This document shows positions 1 to 7,121 of a stretch of DNA of 13,367 nucleotides, one piece after another (position 1 is the stretch's first letter; each line of letters begins with the position of its first letter). Both the position numbers and the translations under genes were made by a program. The notes beneath the pieces were generated by a model that ran no database searches, was not told the origin of the DNA, and was given only the letters and a program-made list of their open reading frames with translations. This DNA comes from Bifidobacterium breve (GTDB lineage: Bacteria; Actinomycetota; Actinomycetes; Nanopelagicales; Nanopelagicaceae): positions 1-13,367 of the forward strand of contig CAMBOZ010000032.1 of NCBI GenBank assembly GCA_945869505.1, read 5' to 3'.

Positions 1-207
1 TGAAACGCTTAAATGGGAGATCTTTACTTCAGGTCGATATGCAGTAACTGAACCCAGGAAAACATCCGATGCTCCAGGAACTATTGTTAAAGCGTTGCTT
101 AGCCCACCAGCAGTTAAAGATTCGGCGGTAGATAAAGTCTCACCCCGAGCGCGCAATGAATCATGAATGTCGGAGATTAATCCGATGATCTCATTTGCTA
201 GCGCCAT
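1..207 (-). CDS. CinA-type nicotinamide-nucleotide amidase (CinA C-terminal domain), partial
   Basis: Only the first 69 codons are present; the gene runs off the left edge and stays open to base 1. The peptide begins directly with the CinA C-terminal (PncC-like) domain, with TAESLTAG at residues 27-34 and the FLGSVTAY block at 50-57. It is therefore probably the stand-alone amidase of about 160 residues rather than the two-domain CinA. The family deamidates nicotinamide mononucleotide to nicotinate mononucleotide in pyridine nucleotide recycling. The commoner ESCTGG form of the active-site loop reads ESLTAG here, a variant I believe is common in Actinobacteria. The ATG lies 9 nt after the pgsA stop, and the stop itself forms part of the likely ribosome binding site (TAGGAA), which suggests translational coupling. 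The pgsA-cinA order is typical of Actinobacteria, where clgR and recA often follow. Confidence 0.85.
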   Translation of the reverse strand, partial: MALANEIIGLISDIHDSLRARGETLSTAESLTAGGLSNALTIVPGASDVFLGSVTAYRPEVKISHLSVS

Positions 208-216
208 TGAAAATTC

Positions 217-765
217 CTATTTACTCTGCGGCTTAAAAGCAGATCTTACATAGTAGGCACCTGTGACCAGCGTTAGCGCTATAGCAATGTACATAAATCC
301 ATCACGGAACCAATATAAATCTGGGCTCAGTGGAAGAACATAAAAGCCAGTACCGAATCCTTGAAGTGTTGCCTTGATTTTTCCACCCTTATTTGCGGGA
401 ATAACCCCACGCTTGACGATTGCCAAACGGAAGATCGTAATTCCAACCTCGCGCGCCAAAATAACAATTGTGATCCACCAAGGCATGCGATCAAGAATTG
501 ATAAACAAATCATCGCAGTACCGACCATAGCTTTATCAGCAACTGGATCTAGAAATTTTCCCAGTTCGGTTATTTGCTGACGGCTGCGTGCCAACTTTCC
601 ATCGACGATATCGGTAAGCCCCAAGATGAAAAAAATCCACCAAGAAATGATCTGCCAATTGTAATCATCTCCACCATTCATAAATAAGGCGATCGCGCCA
701 AAAGGAATTAGCGCTAACCGTCCGATGGTTAATGAGTTGGGAGTTATGTAACTTGGAATGTTCAT
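217..765 (-). CDS. pgsA: CDP-diacylglycerol–glycerol-3-phosphate 3-phosphatidyltransferase family protein
   Basis: A 182-residue integral membrane enzyme of the CDP-alcohol phosphatidyltransferase family. The full signature D-x2-DG-x2-AR-x8-G-x3-D-x3-D is present: D52, D55-G56, A59-R60, G69, D73 and D77, which bind the metal and CDP. Hydrophobic segments before and after the motif (about residues 14-30, 38-52, 80-105 and 155-172) and the basic GGKIKATLQ stretch (127-135) fit PgsA. The expected reaction joins CDP-diacylglycerol and glycerol-3-phosphate to make phosphatidylglycerol phosphate, the route to phosphatidylglycerol and cardiolipin. Some actinobacteria carry several paralogues with other acceptor alcohols, so the exact acceptor is less certain than the family. 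It corresponds by position to the mycobacterial pgsA3 gene. The ATG overlaps the rimO stop by 4 nt (ATGA), so translation is probably coupled. A GGCGCGCC palindrome (770-777) lies just upstream of the start. Confidence 0.93.
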   Translation of the reverse strand: MNIPSYITPNSLTIGRLALIPFGAIALFMNGGDDYNWQIISWWIFFILGLTDIVDGKLARSRQQITELGKFLDPVADKAMVGTAMICLSILDRMPWWITIVILAREVGITIFRLAIVKRGVIPANKGGKIKATLQGFGTGFYVLPLSPDLYWFRDGFMYIAIALTLVTGAYYVRSAFKPQSK

Positions 766-2156
766 ATTGGGCGCGCCACCAAATCTGCGCCCATAGAATC
801 AATGATCACCGCATCAATATATTGGCCAACTTCAAAATTGGTTCCGATAAATGATGTAGTGCCATCTACTTCCGGCCCCTGGTGCGCTGCCCGACCCTCC
901 TGCAGCTCTTTATCTTCAATGAGTACGCGCACGTTTTCACCGATACGGGCGGAGGCGCTAAGCGAAACCATTTCATCTGCAAGCGATGAAAGTGACTCCA
1001 CTCTCTGTCGGATTACATCTTCGTCTACCTTATCGGCAAGCTCTAAAGCCTCAGTGTTATCTTCATCTGAGTACCCAAAAATTCCAATCGCATCCAACTT
1101 AGCAGCGCTGATGAAGTCCGCTAACTCATCAAAATCTGTCTGCGTCTCCCCCGGAAACCCGACTATGAAGTTAGAGCGGATACCTGCCTCTGGTGACAAA
1201 GCACGAATCTGGGAAATTAGATGTAAGAACTTTTCTGAGTCACCGAAGCGACGCATTCGGCGTAAAACTGTTGGACTGGTATGTTGAAATGAAAGATCAA
1301 AGTATGGTGCGATCTTTTCGGTCTCAATCATCGCCTGTAATAGCGATGGGCGCATTTCTGCGGGCTGCAAATATGAAAGCCTGACTCTCTCAACACCTTC
1401 AATAGCAGCAAACTCCGGCAGAATTTTCTCCATCAACTTAAGATCACCCAGATCTTTACCGTAGGAAGTTGTATTTTCACTTACCAAGAAGAGTTCGCTG
1501 ACTCCATTTTGGGCCAGCCATTTACCTTCCTCAATAATTTCTGTTGGCTTGCGAGATATAAATGAGCCACGAAAGTATGGAATAGCGCAGAAAGAACAAC
1601 GACGGTCGCAGCCAGATGCGATCTTGAGAGGTGCCCAAGGTGCGTTACCAAGTCGCTTACGAAATAAGGATCCACCGGCACCGAGTGATGATGCATAAGA
1701 TTCATTTATCGCTTCTTGGCGAGCTGCTGGACGATCGGCAGGTGCGATCGGCAAAAGAGAGCGGCGATCGCGCGGAACATGCGGAGTATGTGCATTTCCA
1801 GAAACTATTGACTGCAATCGCGCAGAAATATCTTGATAATCATCGAAACCTAAAATGCCATCAGCTTCCGGAAGTGCTTTAGCCAACTCTTGCCCGTAAC
1901 GCTCGGCCATACAGCCAACTGCCACAACTGCGCGCGTTTTTCCGTGGCCCTTTAGTGAATTAGCTTCCAAAAGGGCATCAATTGAATCTTTCTTCGCTGA
2001 TTCAATAAATCCGCAAGTATTTACCACTGCAACTTCTGCTGCTTCGACATCTGAAACCAAAGTCCAACCATCGGCCGCTAATCTTCCGGCTAATTCTTCC
2101 GAGTCGACTTCATTACGGGCACAGCCCATGGTCACAATTGCAACGGTCCGACTCAT
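762..2156 (-). CDS. rimO: Ribosomal protein uS12 (S12) methylthiotransferase RimO
   Basis: A 464-residue radical-SAM methylthiotransferase that adds a methylthio group to a conserved aspartate of ribosomal protein S12. Three parts are visible. The N-terminal MTTase domain carries C12, C48 and C82 for one iron-sulfur cluster and the GCARNEVDSE opening typical of RimO. The radical-SAM core has C183-x3-C187-x2-C190 (GCDRRCSFC). A C-terminal TRAM domain spans about residues 395-464. The VDSE motif and length favour RimO over the tRNA enzyme MiaB, and the position between an HTH_25 protein and pgsA is usual for actinobacterial rimO. The 25-nt gap upstream has no convincing Shine-Dalgarno sequence; TACCAT ends 7 nt before the ATG, as expected for a leaderless promoter. 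The stop overlaps the pgsA start by 4 nt. Confidence 0.95.
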   Translation of the reverse strand: MSRTVAIVTMGCARNEVDSEELAGRLAADGWTLVSDVEAAEVAVVNTCGFIESAKKDSIDALLEANSLKGHGKTRAVVAVGCMAERYGQELAKALPEADGILGFDDYQDISARLQSIVSGNAHTPHVPRDRRSLLPIAPADRPAARQEAINESYASSLGAGGSLFRKRLGNAPWAPLKIASGCDRRCSFCAIPYFRGSFISRKPTEIIEEGKWLAQNGVSELFLVSENTTSYGKDLGDLKLMEKILPEFAAIEGVERVRLSYLQPAEMRPSLLQAMIETEKIAPYFDLSFQHTSPTVLRRMRRFGDSEKFLHLISQIRALSPEAGIRSNFIVGFPGETQTDFDELADFISAAKLDAIGIFGYSDEDNTEALELADKVDEDVIRQRVESLSSLADEMVSLSASARIGENVRVLIEDKELQEGRAAHQGPEVDGTTSFIGTNFEVGQYIDAVIIDSMGADLVARPI

Positions 2157-2169
2157 TTGTCAGATGGTA
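2157..2169 (-). promoter_or_regulatory. Candidate leaderless -10 element before rimO
   Basis: TACCAT (2169-2164, minus strand) matches the TANNNT consensus of actinobacterial -10 elements and is followed by exactly 7 nt and then the ATG, which would place transcription initiation at or beside the start codon. No Shine-Dalgarno sequence and no good -35 hexamer are seen. Cotranscription from the upstream HTH_25 gene is an equally possible explanation. Confidence 0.3.
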
Positions 2170-2181
2170 CAGCGTTAGCGC

Positions 2182-2916
2182 CTACTTAGATCTGAAAGTC
2201 TTGCGAATCTCTTCGTTGCGCGCACCAAGTGGGGCTATTTTTTCACCATTCAACGTTAAATCTAGGTCACCGGCATTACTCAAATAGATACTAATCGCAT
2301 TTGGCGCACTAAAGCTCTTTGTCTCTCCTTGAAACAAAGGACCCTTGTATAAACTCACTCCACCAATGACTACATCTATATTTGAATTGCCGCGGGCGGC
2401 AGAAATTGTGAGGGACAACTCTCCAGATACTGATGGCACTACATCCGTGGTCTGAGTTTGAGTTGAAGTTGGTGAAGGTTCAGCTGACGCAGTTGCAGTA
2501 GGGCTAGTACTGACTGTAGGGGTAACGGTAGTTTTTGAGTTGGAGATAATTACTTGACCTCCGGCGATAGCAGCCAAGACAACAATTGAGGCAATAGCCA
2601 GTGATTTCCAAGAAACTGTTTTTCGCTCAGTTGGAATTCTTGTAACGTTGTTTTCAACCAACATATCGTGGATCTTGCGTAATTCCGATGAATGCTCTTT
2701 GTTATAAAGATCAATTAGCGTCTGTGCATCTACCGAAATGATCGGTGCAATATTTCTCAGATGGCCGCGGGCGTAAATATCTCCACCACAATGGACGAAA
2801 TTATTCTTTTCAATTTCTCTTAGCAATCCGGCGCGAATACTTGTGCGTTCTGCGAGTTCGTCAATACTCAGGCCCGCGCTCTCGCGCGCACCTTGTATGA
2901 ACTCACCTAGCGACAT
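2182..2916 (-). CDS. RodZ-like membrane protein: HTH_25 domain, one transmembrane helix, DUF4115-type C-terminus
   Basis: A 244-residue single-pass membrane protein. Residues 1-70 form a helix-turn-helix of the HTH_25 type (LGEFIQGARESAGLSIDELA start, then IYARGHLRNIA at 47-57). A transmembrane helix covers about 105-125, followed by a Ser/Thr/Pro-rich low-complexity linker (126-165) and a beta-rich DUF4115-like domain (166-240) outside the membrane. This is the architecture of RodZ, which in rods links MreB filaments to the wall machinery. Its role in actinobacteria without MreB is not settled, so no symbol is given. Basic residues just before the helix (ERKTVSWK) support an N-in topology. 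It lies between ftsK and rimO, a conserved actinobacterial arrangement. The start is the ATG at 2916 with a weak GTGAG ribosome binding site; the longest gap in the window lies upstream. Confidence 0.88.
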   Translation of the reverse strand: MSLGEFIQGARESAGLSIDELAERTSIRAGLLREIEKNNFVHCGGDIYARGHLRNIAPIISVDAQTLIDLYNKEHSSELRKIHDMLVENNVTRIPTERKTVSWKSLAIASIVVLAAIAGGQVIISNSKTTVTPTVSTSPTATASAEPSPTSTQTQTTDVVPSVSGELSLTISAARGNSNIDVVIGGVSLYKGPLFQGETKSFSAPNAISIYLSNAGDLDLTLNGEKIAPLGARNEEIRKTFRSK

Positions 2917-2945
2917 TTCAACTCACAATTCTTGCAACGCCTGAA

Positions 2946-2974
2946 ATATTGATTCACAAAGTCTAGAGCGCCAA
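2946..2974 (-). promoter_or_regulatory. Candidate promoter of the HTH_25–rimO–pgsA–cinA operon
   Basis: On the minus strand TTGGCG (2974-2969) and CAATAT (2951-2946) are separated by 17 nt, resembling -35 and -10 hexamers (4 of 6 matches to TTGACA, fewer to TATAAT). Initiation would fall near 2939, giving a leader of about 20-25 nt. The -35 abuts the innermost GGGGTGA element of the upstream array. This is a visual match only. Confidence 0.35.
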
Positions 2975-3022
2975 TCACCCCCTGCCTAGCCATTGGGGTG
3001 AGGAGAACGCAATATCACCCCA
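2974..3022. repeat. Three phased TCACCCC / GGGGTGA elements with alternating orientation
   Basis: Plus-strand TCACCCC occurs at 2975-2981 and 3015-3021, with its reverse complement GGGGTGA at 2995-3001. Start-to-start spacing is exactly 20 bp and both gaps are 13 nt. The two outer copies share ATCACCCC as a 40-bp direct repeat, and the central and right-hand copies pair over 8 bp (TGGGGTGA 2994-3001 with TCACCCCA 3015-3022). The set could be protein-binding half-sites on one DNA face, or two mutually exclusive RNA hairpins. No U-tract follows either hairpin, so a simple intrinsic terminator is unlikely. Confidence 0.7.
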
Positions 3023-3058
3023 GGAACTAGTCCCCTATTTGGTTAACAGGAGGTGAAT

Positions 3059-5407
3059 TTAATAATCACGTAAAGTTGCGAGCACCGAATCTAATTCATC
3101 TGGTTTAACCATAACGGTGCGCGCTTTAGAGCCCTCAGATGGTCCAACGATTCCGCGCGATTCCATTAGATCCATAAGTCGTCCCGCTTTGGCGAAACCG
3201 ACTCGCAATTTTCTTTGCAACATTGATGTTGATCCAAACTGGGTTCCGACTACCAATTCGACCGCTTGCAAAAGCAAATCTAAGTCATCACCAATATCTT
3301 TATCGACGAGTTTATTTGATTGCGGTGCAACAGTGACATCTTCTCGATAACGTGGTGATAACTGCTTTTTAACGTGGTTTGTAACGGCTTCGATCTCTCG
3401 CTCAGAAACGTATGCACCTTGAATGCGTATTGCTCTAGATGCGCCCATAGGAATGAATAAACCATCACCCTGTCCAACAAGTTTTTCAGCACCAGGGCTA
3501 TCTAAAATAACGCGACTATCAGCGAGTGAGCTAGTTGCAAAGGAAAGTCGTGACGGCACGTTTGCTTTAATCAAACCCGTGACAACATCAACTGAAGGTC
3601 GTTGCGTTGCAAGCACTAGGTGAATACCTGCAGAGCGCGCTAACTGCGTGATTCTTACAACGGCCTCTTCTACTTCACGCGCTGCGATCATCATCAAATC
3701 AGCAAGCTCGTCAATGATTACCAAAAGGTATGGATAGGGCTCAACTACGCGATCACTGCCTGGAGGTGCGATTACCTTTCCGGCACGTACTGCTTTGTTG
3801 AAATCATCAATATGTCTAAATCCAAATGTTGAAAGATCCTCATAGCGCAGATCCATCTCACGAACCACCCAAGTCAGTGCATCAGCAGCTTTCTTAGGGT
3901 TGGTAATAATCGGTGTTATCAAATGCGGAATACCTTCATAAGCGGTTAACTCCACTCGCTTTGGGTCAATTAAAACTAAGCGCACATCATCTGGAGTCGC
4001 GCGCATTAATATTGAGGTAATCATCGCATTAATCATTGACGATTTACCCGCACCGGTTGCTCCCGCCACAAGCAAGTGAGGCATTTTCGCTAAGTTTGCA
4101 CAGACGAAATTTCCTTCTACATCTTTACCCAGGGCAACCAACATTGGGTGATGGTCTTGGCCAGCCACGGTTGAGCGCATAACATCGCCTAAAGCCACAA
4201 TTTCACGATCTGCATTTGGGATTTCAATTCCTACGGCAGATTTTCCTGGGATCGGTGAAAGAATTCGCACATCGCTGCTGGCAACTGCATATGAAATATT
4301 TTTAGCAAGCGCGGTAATTCGTTCAACTTTGACAGCATTTCCGAGCTCGACTTCATAACGTGTAACCGTTGGACCACGCATGAATCCGGTTACTTGAGCA
4401 TCAATTTCAAACTGGGCAAAGACTTCCGTGAGGGCAGCGACTACCGTGTCATTCGCCTTTGATTTTGCCTTGGCAGCAGGACCAGTGCGCAGCAAGTCTT
4501 GAGGTGGAAGTACGTAATGTGAATCTGCCGTTAAAAGCAATTGCTCTGGACGTTTCGCCGTCGCTGGAGTTGTTGAACTCGCGGCAGGGGCTTGTACGTG
4601 ACGCGGAACTTCTACCGTGAATTCTTCGTCAAATTCTTCTTCATCTAAATCTTCTTCAGCAACTTCATCGGCATGATGATTCCAAGCGACTACAGGTGTT
4701 TCAAATGGTGGAGTATCCGTAATTTCAAATTCAGACTCTTCGCGTTGCGGGCGTTTAGACCAGAGCCAGATAAAAGTATTTTTCATCCGAATTGCTACTG
4801 ATGAGAGCGGTGTAGCAGTTGTCACCAGCAACCCAAATATGAATAGCGCAATTAAGAATGGATAAGCCAGCATTGAAGTCATTAATCGTTCCAATGGCAT
4901 CGAAACTGCGTAACCCAACCAGCCTCCGCCACCGCGCATCGCAGTTGTACCAGTTGGATTTATTGCGCCGAGAGATCCGTTGAAGAGATGGGCTAAGCCG
5001 GCGGCGCTAAATATCATTGTCACTATTCCAACGATGATCCGTGATGTTGCTTTGTGATCATCGGGTGCGCGGAATAAGCGAAAAGCAAAATAAATAATTA
5101 CAAGCGGTGCCAAGAAGCCGATCGTTCCGAAAGCTCCATATATGACCGCGTAAAGATTGCGACCTACAAAGTTATCTGCAGCGAACCAGGTTCCGGCAAA
5201 AGCGGCGAGTGCCAAAATTAGTAAAAGGAAGGCGAGGCCATCGCGATGATGAGCTGGATCTAAATCTCTTGCCCCTCGAGCGAGAAAGCGGATAGTTGAA
5301 CCAACTGCTTTTGCCAGAGATTTCCAGAGGCCATTAAGCGCGCGGCCAATTACAGATAGGGCTGACTTACCAGCCTTGCGCGAGGATGTACTTTTTTTCT
5401 TGGCCAC
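3059..5407 (-). CDS. ftsK: DNA translocase FtsK
   Basis: A 782-residue septal DNA pump that moves chromosome termini at division and activates XerCD recombination at dif. The N-terminus is basic and followed by four predicted membrane helices (about 57-77, 86-109, 123-142 and 184-201). A short acidic and Pro/Ala-rich linker (about 220-300) includes a Glu/Asp run at 250-263. The motor domain has Walker A GATGAGKS at 449-456, Walker B LLVIIDE at 561-567 and the TQRPSVDVVTG block at 601-611. The winged-helix gamma domain (about 710-775) carries the DNA-orientation reader. The linker is short compared with E. coli FtsK, so the protein is compact. The start chosen is GTG at 5407; AAAGGT lies unusually close to it, while TAAGAT ends 7 nt upstream. 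The gene is 17 nt after rnj. Confidence 0.96.
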   Translation of the reverse strand: MAKKKSTSSRKAGKSALSVIGRALNGLWKSLAKAVGSTIRFLARGARDLDPAHHRDGLAFLLLILALAAFAGTWFAADNFVGRNLYAVIYGAFGTIGFLAPLVIIYFAFRLFRAPDDHKATSRIIVGIVTMIFSAAGLAHLFNGSLGAINPTGTTAMRGGGGWLGYAVSMPLERLMTSMLAYPFLIALFIFGLLVTTATPLSSVAIRMKNTFIWLWSKRPQREESEFEITDTPPFETPVVAWNHHADEVAEEDLDEEEFDEEFTVEVPRHVQAPAASSTTPATAKRPEQLLLTADSHYVLPPQDLLRTGPAAKAKSKANDTVVAALTEVFAQFEIDAQVTGFMRGPTVTRYEVELGNAVKVERITALAKNISYAVASSDVRILSPIPGKSAVGIEIPNADREIVALGDVMRSTVAGQDHHPMLVALGKDVEGNFVCANLAKMPHLLVAGATGAGKSSMINAMITSILMRATPDDVRLVLIDPKRVELTAYEGIPHLITPIITNPKKAADALTWVVREMDLRYEDLSTFGFRHIDDFNKAVRAGKVIAPPGSDRVVEPYPYLLVIIDELADLMMIAAREVEEAVVRITQLARSAGIHLVLATQRPSVDVVTGLIKANVPSRLSFATSSLADSRVILDSPGAEKLVGQGDGLFIPMGASRAIRIQGAYVSEREIEAVTNHVKKQLSPRYREDVTVAPQSNKLVDKDIGDDLDLLLQAVELVVGTQFGSTSMLQRKLRVGFAKAGRLMDLMESRGIVGPSEGSKARTVMVKPDELDSVLATLRDY

Positions 5408-5420
5408 ACCTTTAATCTTA
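5408..5420 (-). promoter_or_regulatory. Candidate leaderless -10 element before ftsK
   Basis: TAAGAT (5420-5415, minus strand) fits TANNNT and is followed by 7 nt and the GTG start of ftsK. The purine stretch AAAGGT immediately adjacent to the GTG is too close for a standard Shine-Dalgarno sequence. Together these suggest a leaderless start, although read-through from rnj across the 17-nt gap is also likely. Confidence 0.3.
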
Positions 5421-5424
5421 CTGG

Positions 5425-7107
5425 CTAGACCTCAATTACTACGGGAACAATCATTGGGCGGCGGCGATGTTTTCCACCAACCCAACTGCCAATAGTCCGA
5501 CGAACCACTTGGGAAAGTTGATGTGTTCCATTTATGCCATCAGCGACAGCGCGTTGCAACGCCTTTTCTATCTGGCCTTTTACTTCATCAAAGAGCGCTT
5601 CATCTTCATTAAAGCCACGTGCATGAATATCAGGTCCTGCAACTATCTTGCCACTCTGTGATTCGATAACAACGACAACTGAGATAAAACCTTCTTCGCC
5701 CAATATTCTGCGATCTTTTAGAGATGACTCAGTAATATCGCCAATGCTCTGTCCATCGACATAGACAAATCCACAAGGCACTGAACCAGCTACTGAAGCT
5801 TCGTGATCAACCAAATCTATGACTATGCCATTTTCTATTACAAATGCATTCTCTCGTGAGACGCCCGCTTGGATCGCTAATTCTGCGTTTGCTTTTAAGT
5901 GTCGCCATTCACCGTGAACGGGCAAGGCATATTTTGGTTTGACGATGTTGTAGCAATACAGCAACTCACCGGCGGCAGCGTGGCCAGAAACGTGAACCAT
6001 GGCGTTGGCTTTATGGACCACTTTTGCCCCGAAGCGCGTTAGTTCATTGATTACACGAAATACTGAATTCTCATTGCCGGGAATTAACGACGATGCCAGA
6101 ATCACTGTGTCGCCTTCTCCGACTCTTATCTGATGATCACCATTTGCCATACGAGAAAGCGCTGCCATCGGTTCACCTTGTGATCCGGTGCAAATTAATA
6201 CAACTTTATCGTCGTAGTTATCTAACTCTTTGGCATCAATAACGATGCCCGCCGGCACATTTAAATAACCCATCTCTTCAGCGATCTTCATATTGCGCAC
6301 CATTGAACGACCTAAAAAGACAACTTTGCGATCGTGAATCGCAGCGGTATCAATTACCTGTTGTACTCGGTGAACGTGAGATGAGAATGAAGCAACGATC
6401 ACTCGCTTTTTGGTTGCTGCGATGGCGCGATTTAGCGCAGGGATAATTTCACGCTCGGATGGAGTGAATCCCGGAACATCAGCATTAGTGGAATCTACCA
6501 AGAAAAGATCCACGCCCTCGTCTCCAAGTCGAGCGAATGTGCACAAATCAGTAATACGTCCGTCGAGCGGGAGTTGATCCATCTTGAAATCACCGGTGTG
6601 AAGCACAGTTCCAGCCTTTGTATGAATCGCAATCGCTAGCGCATCAGGAATTGAGTGGTTTACGGCAACAAATTCAACTTCAAATGGACCGATATCTTCG
6701 CGCATTCCTTCTTTAACTTCGCGAGTCAGTGGAGAGATGCGATGTTCTTTAAGTTTTGCTGAAACCAGCGCCAGCGTTAGCGCCGATCCATAGATCGCAA
6801 TGTCTCCGCGTTCGCGCAACAAGTAAGGCGTTGCACCTATGTGATCTTCGTGGCCGTGAGTTAACACCAGGCCGACAACATCAGCTAAGCGATCTCTAAT
6901 GTAGCTAAAGTCCGGCAAGATTAAATCAATACCTGGTTGGTTCTCTTCCGGAAAGAGCACGCCACAATCGACGATCAACAACTTGCCATTAGTTTCAAAG
7001 ACGGTCATATTGCGACCGATTTCGGCTAAACCGCCGAGCGCCACAATGCGCAAGCCACCCGCAACTAGTTTGCTAGGTGTGCCTAGGTCAGGATGTGGGT
7101 GGGTCAT
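5425..7107 (-). CDS. rnj: Ribonuclease J (metallo-beta-lactamase / beta-CASP nuclease)
   Basis: A 560-residue zinc-dependent RNase with 5'-3' exonuclease and endonuclease activity in mRNA decay and rRNA maturation. Metal ligands are visible: HGHEDH at 84-89, H151 in VNHSIPDA, D173 in TGDFK, and the beta-CASP and C-terminal motifs HVSGHA (372-377) and PVHGEWRHL (397-405). A C-terminal domain (about 450-560) ends in the PMIVPVVIEV tail, close to the mycobacterial protein as I recall it. Length is normal for actinobacterial RNase J. It follows dapA by 9 nt, an order shared with Mycobacterium (dapA-rnj). No Shine-Dalgarno sequence precedes the ATG; the gap is purely AT-rich. With PNPase also in the window, two of the main RNA decay nucleases are encoded near each other. 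Confidence 0.96.
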   Translation of the reverse strand: MTHPHPDLGTPSKLVAGGLRIVALGGLAEIGRNMTVFETNGKLLIVDCGVLFPEENQPGIDLILPDFSYIRDRLADVVGLVLTHGHEDHIGATPYLLRERGDIAIYGSALTLALVSAKLKEHRISPLTREVKEGMREDIGPFEVEFVAVNHSIPDALAIAIHTKAGTVLHTGDFKMDQLPLDGRITDLCTFARLGDEGVDLFLVDSTNADVPGFTPSEREIIPALNRAIAATKKRVIVASFSSHVHRVQQVIDTAAIHDRKVVFLGRSMVRNMKIAEEMGYLNVPAGIVIDAKELDNYDDKVVLICTGSQGEPMAALSRMANGDHQIRVGEGDTVILASSLIPGNENSVFRVINELTRFGAKVVHKANAMVHVSGHAAAGELLYCYNIVKPKYALPVHGEWRHLKANAELAIQAGVSRENAFVIENGIVIDLVDHEASVAGSVPCGFVYVDGQSIGDITESSLKDRRILGEEGFISVVVVIESQSGKIVAGPDIHARGFNEDEALFDEVKGQIEKALQRAVADGINGTHQLSQVVRRTIGSWVGGKHRRRPMIVPVVIEV

Positions 7108-7121
7108 AAAATATATTTATA
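7108..7121 (-). promoter_or_regulatory. Candidate leaderless promoter element before rnj
   Basis: On the minus strand TATAAA (7121-7116) lies 8 nt before the ATG, with all-A/T sequence between and no Shine-Dalgarno motif. The element overlaps the dapA stop codon. No matching -35 was found 16-18 nt upstream, so this rests on the -10 alone. Confidence 0.35.

Larger units (their letters stand above)
2917..3058. other. Intergenic region between ftsK and the HTH_25 gene (142 nt)
   Basis: This is the longest non-coding stretch of the window. From the ftsK end it holds a TCACCTCCT word resembling the 16S rRNA 3' end (minus strand 3056-3048), the phased TCACCCC array and a candidate promoter for the downstream operon. 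No tRNA, small ORF with a ribosome binding site, or U-tailed terminator was seen. Confidence 0.8.

Noticed and set aside
802..1287. Plus-strand open frame of 161 codons opposite rimO
   Set aside because: It lies wholly inside rimO on the other strand, is rich in Ser and of low complexity, has no ribosome binding site and no recognisable domain; a mirror of rimO codon structure.
1764..1771. GCGATCGC palindromes (also at 690-697 and 12373-12380), resembling the cyanobacterial HIP1 repeat
   Set aside because: Three copies in 13 kb, all inside coding sequence and explainable by Ala/Ile/Asp/Arg codons; everything else argues against a cyanobacterium.
2974..3022. Rho-independent terminator for ftsK
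   Set aside because: Stems of 7-8 bp exist but loops are 13 nt and no U-run follows either one.
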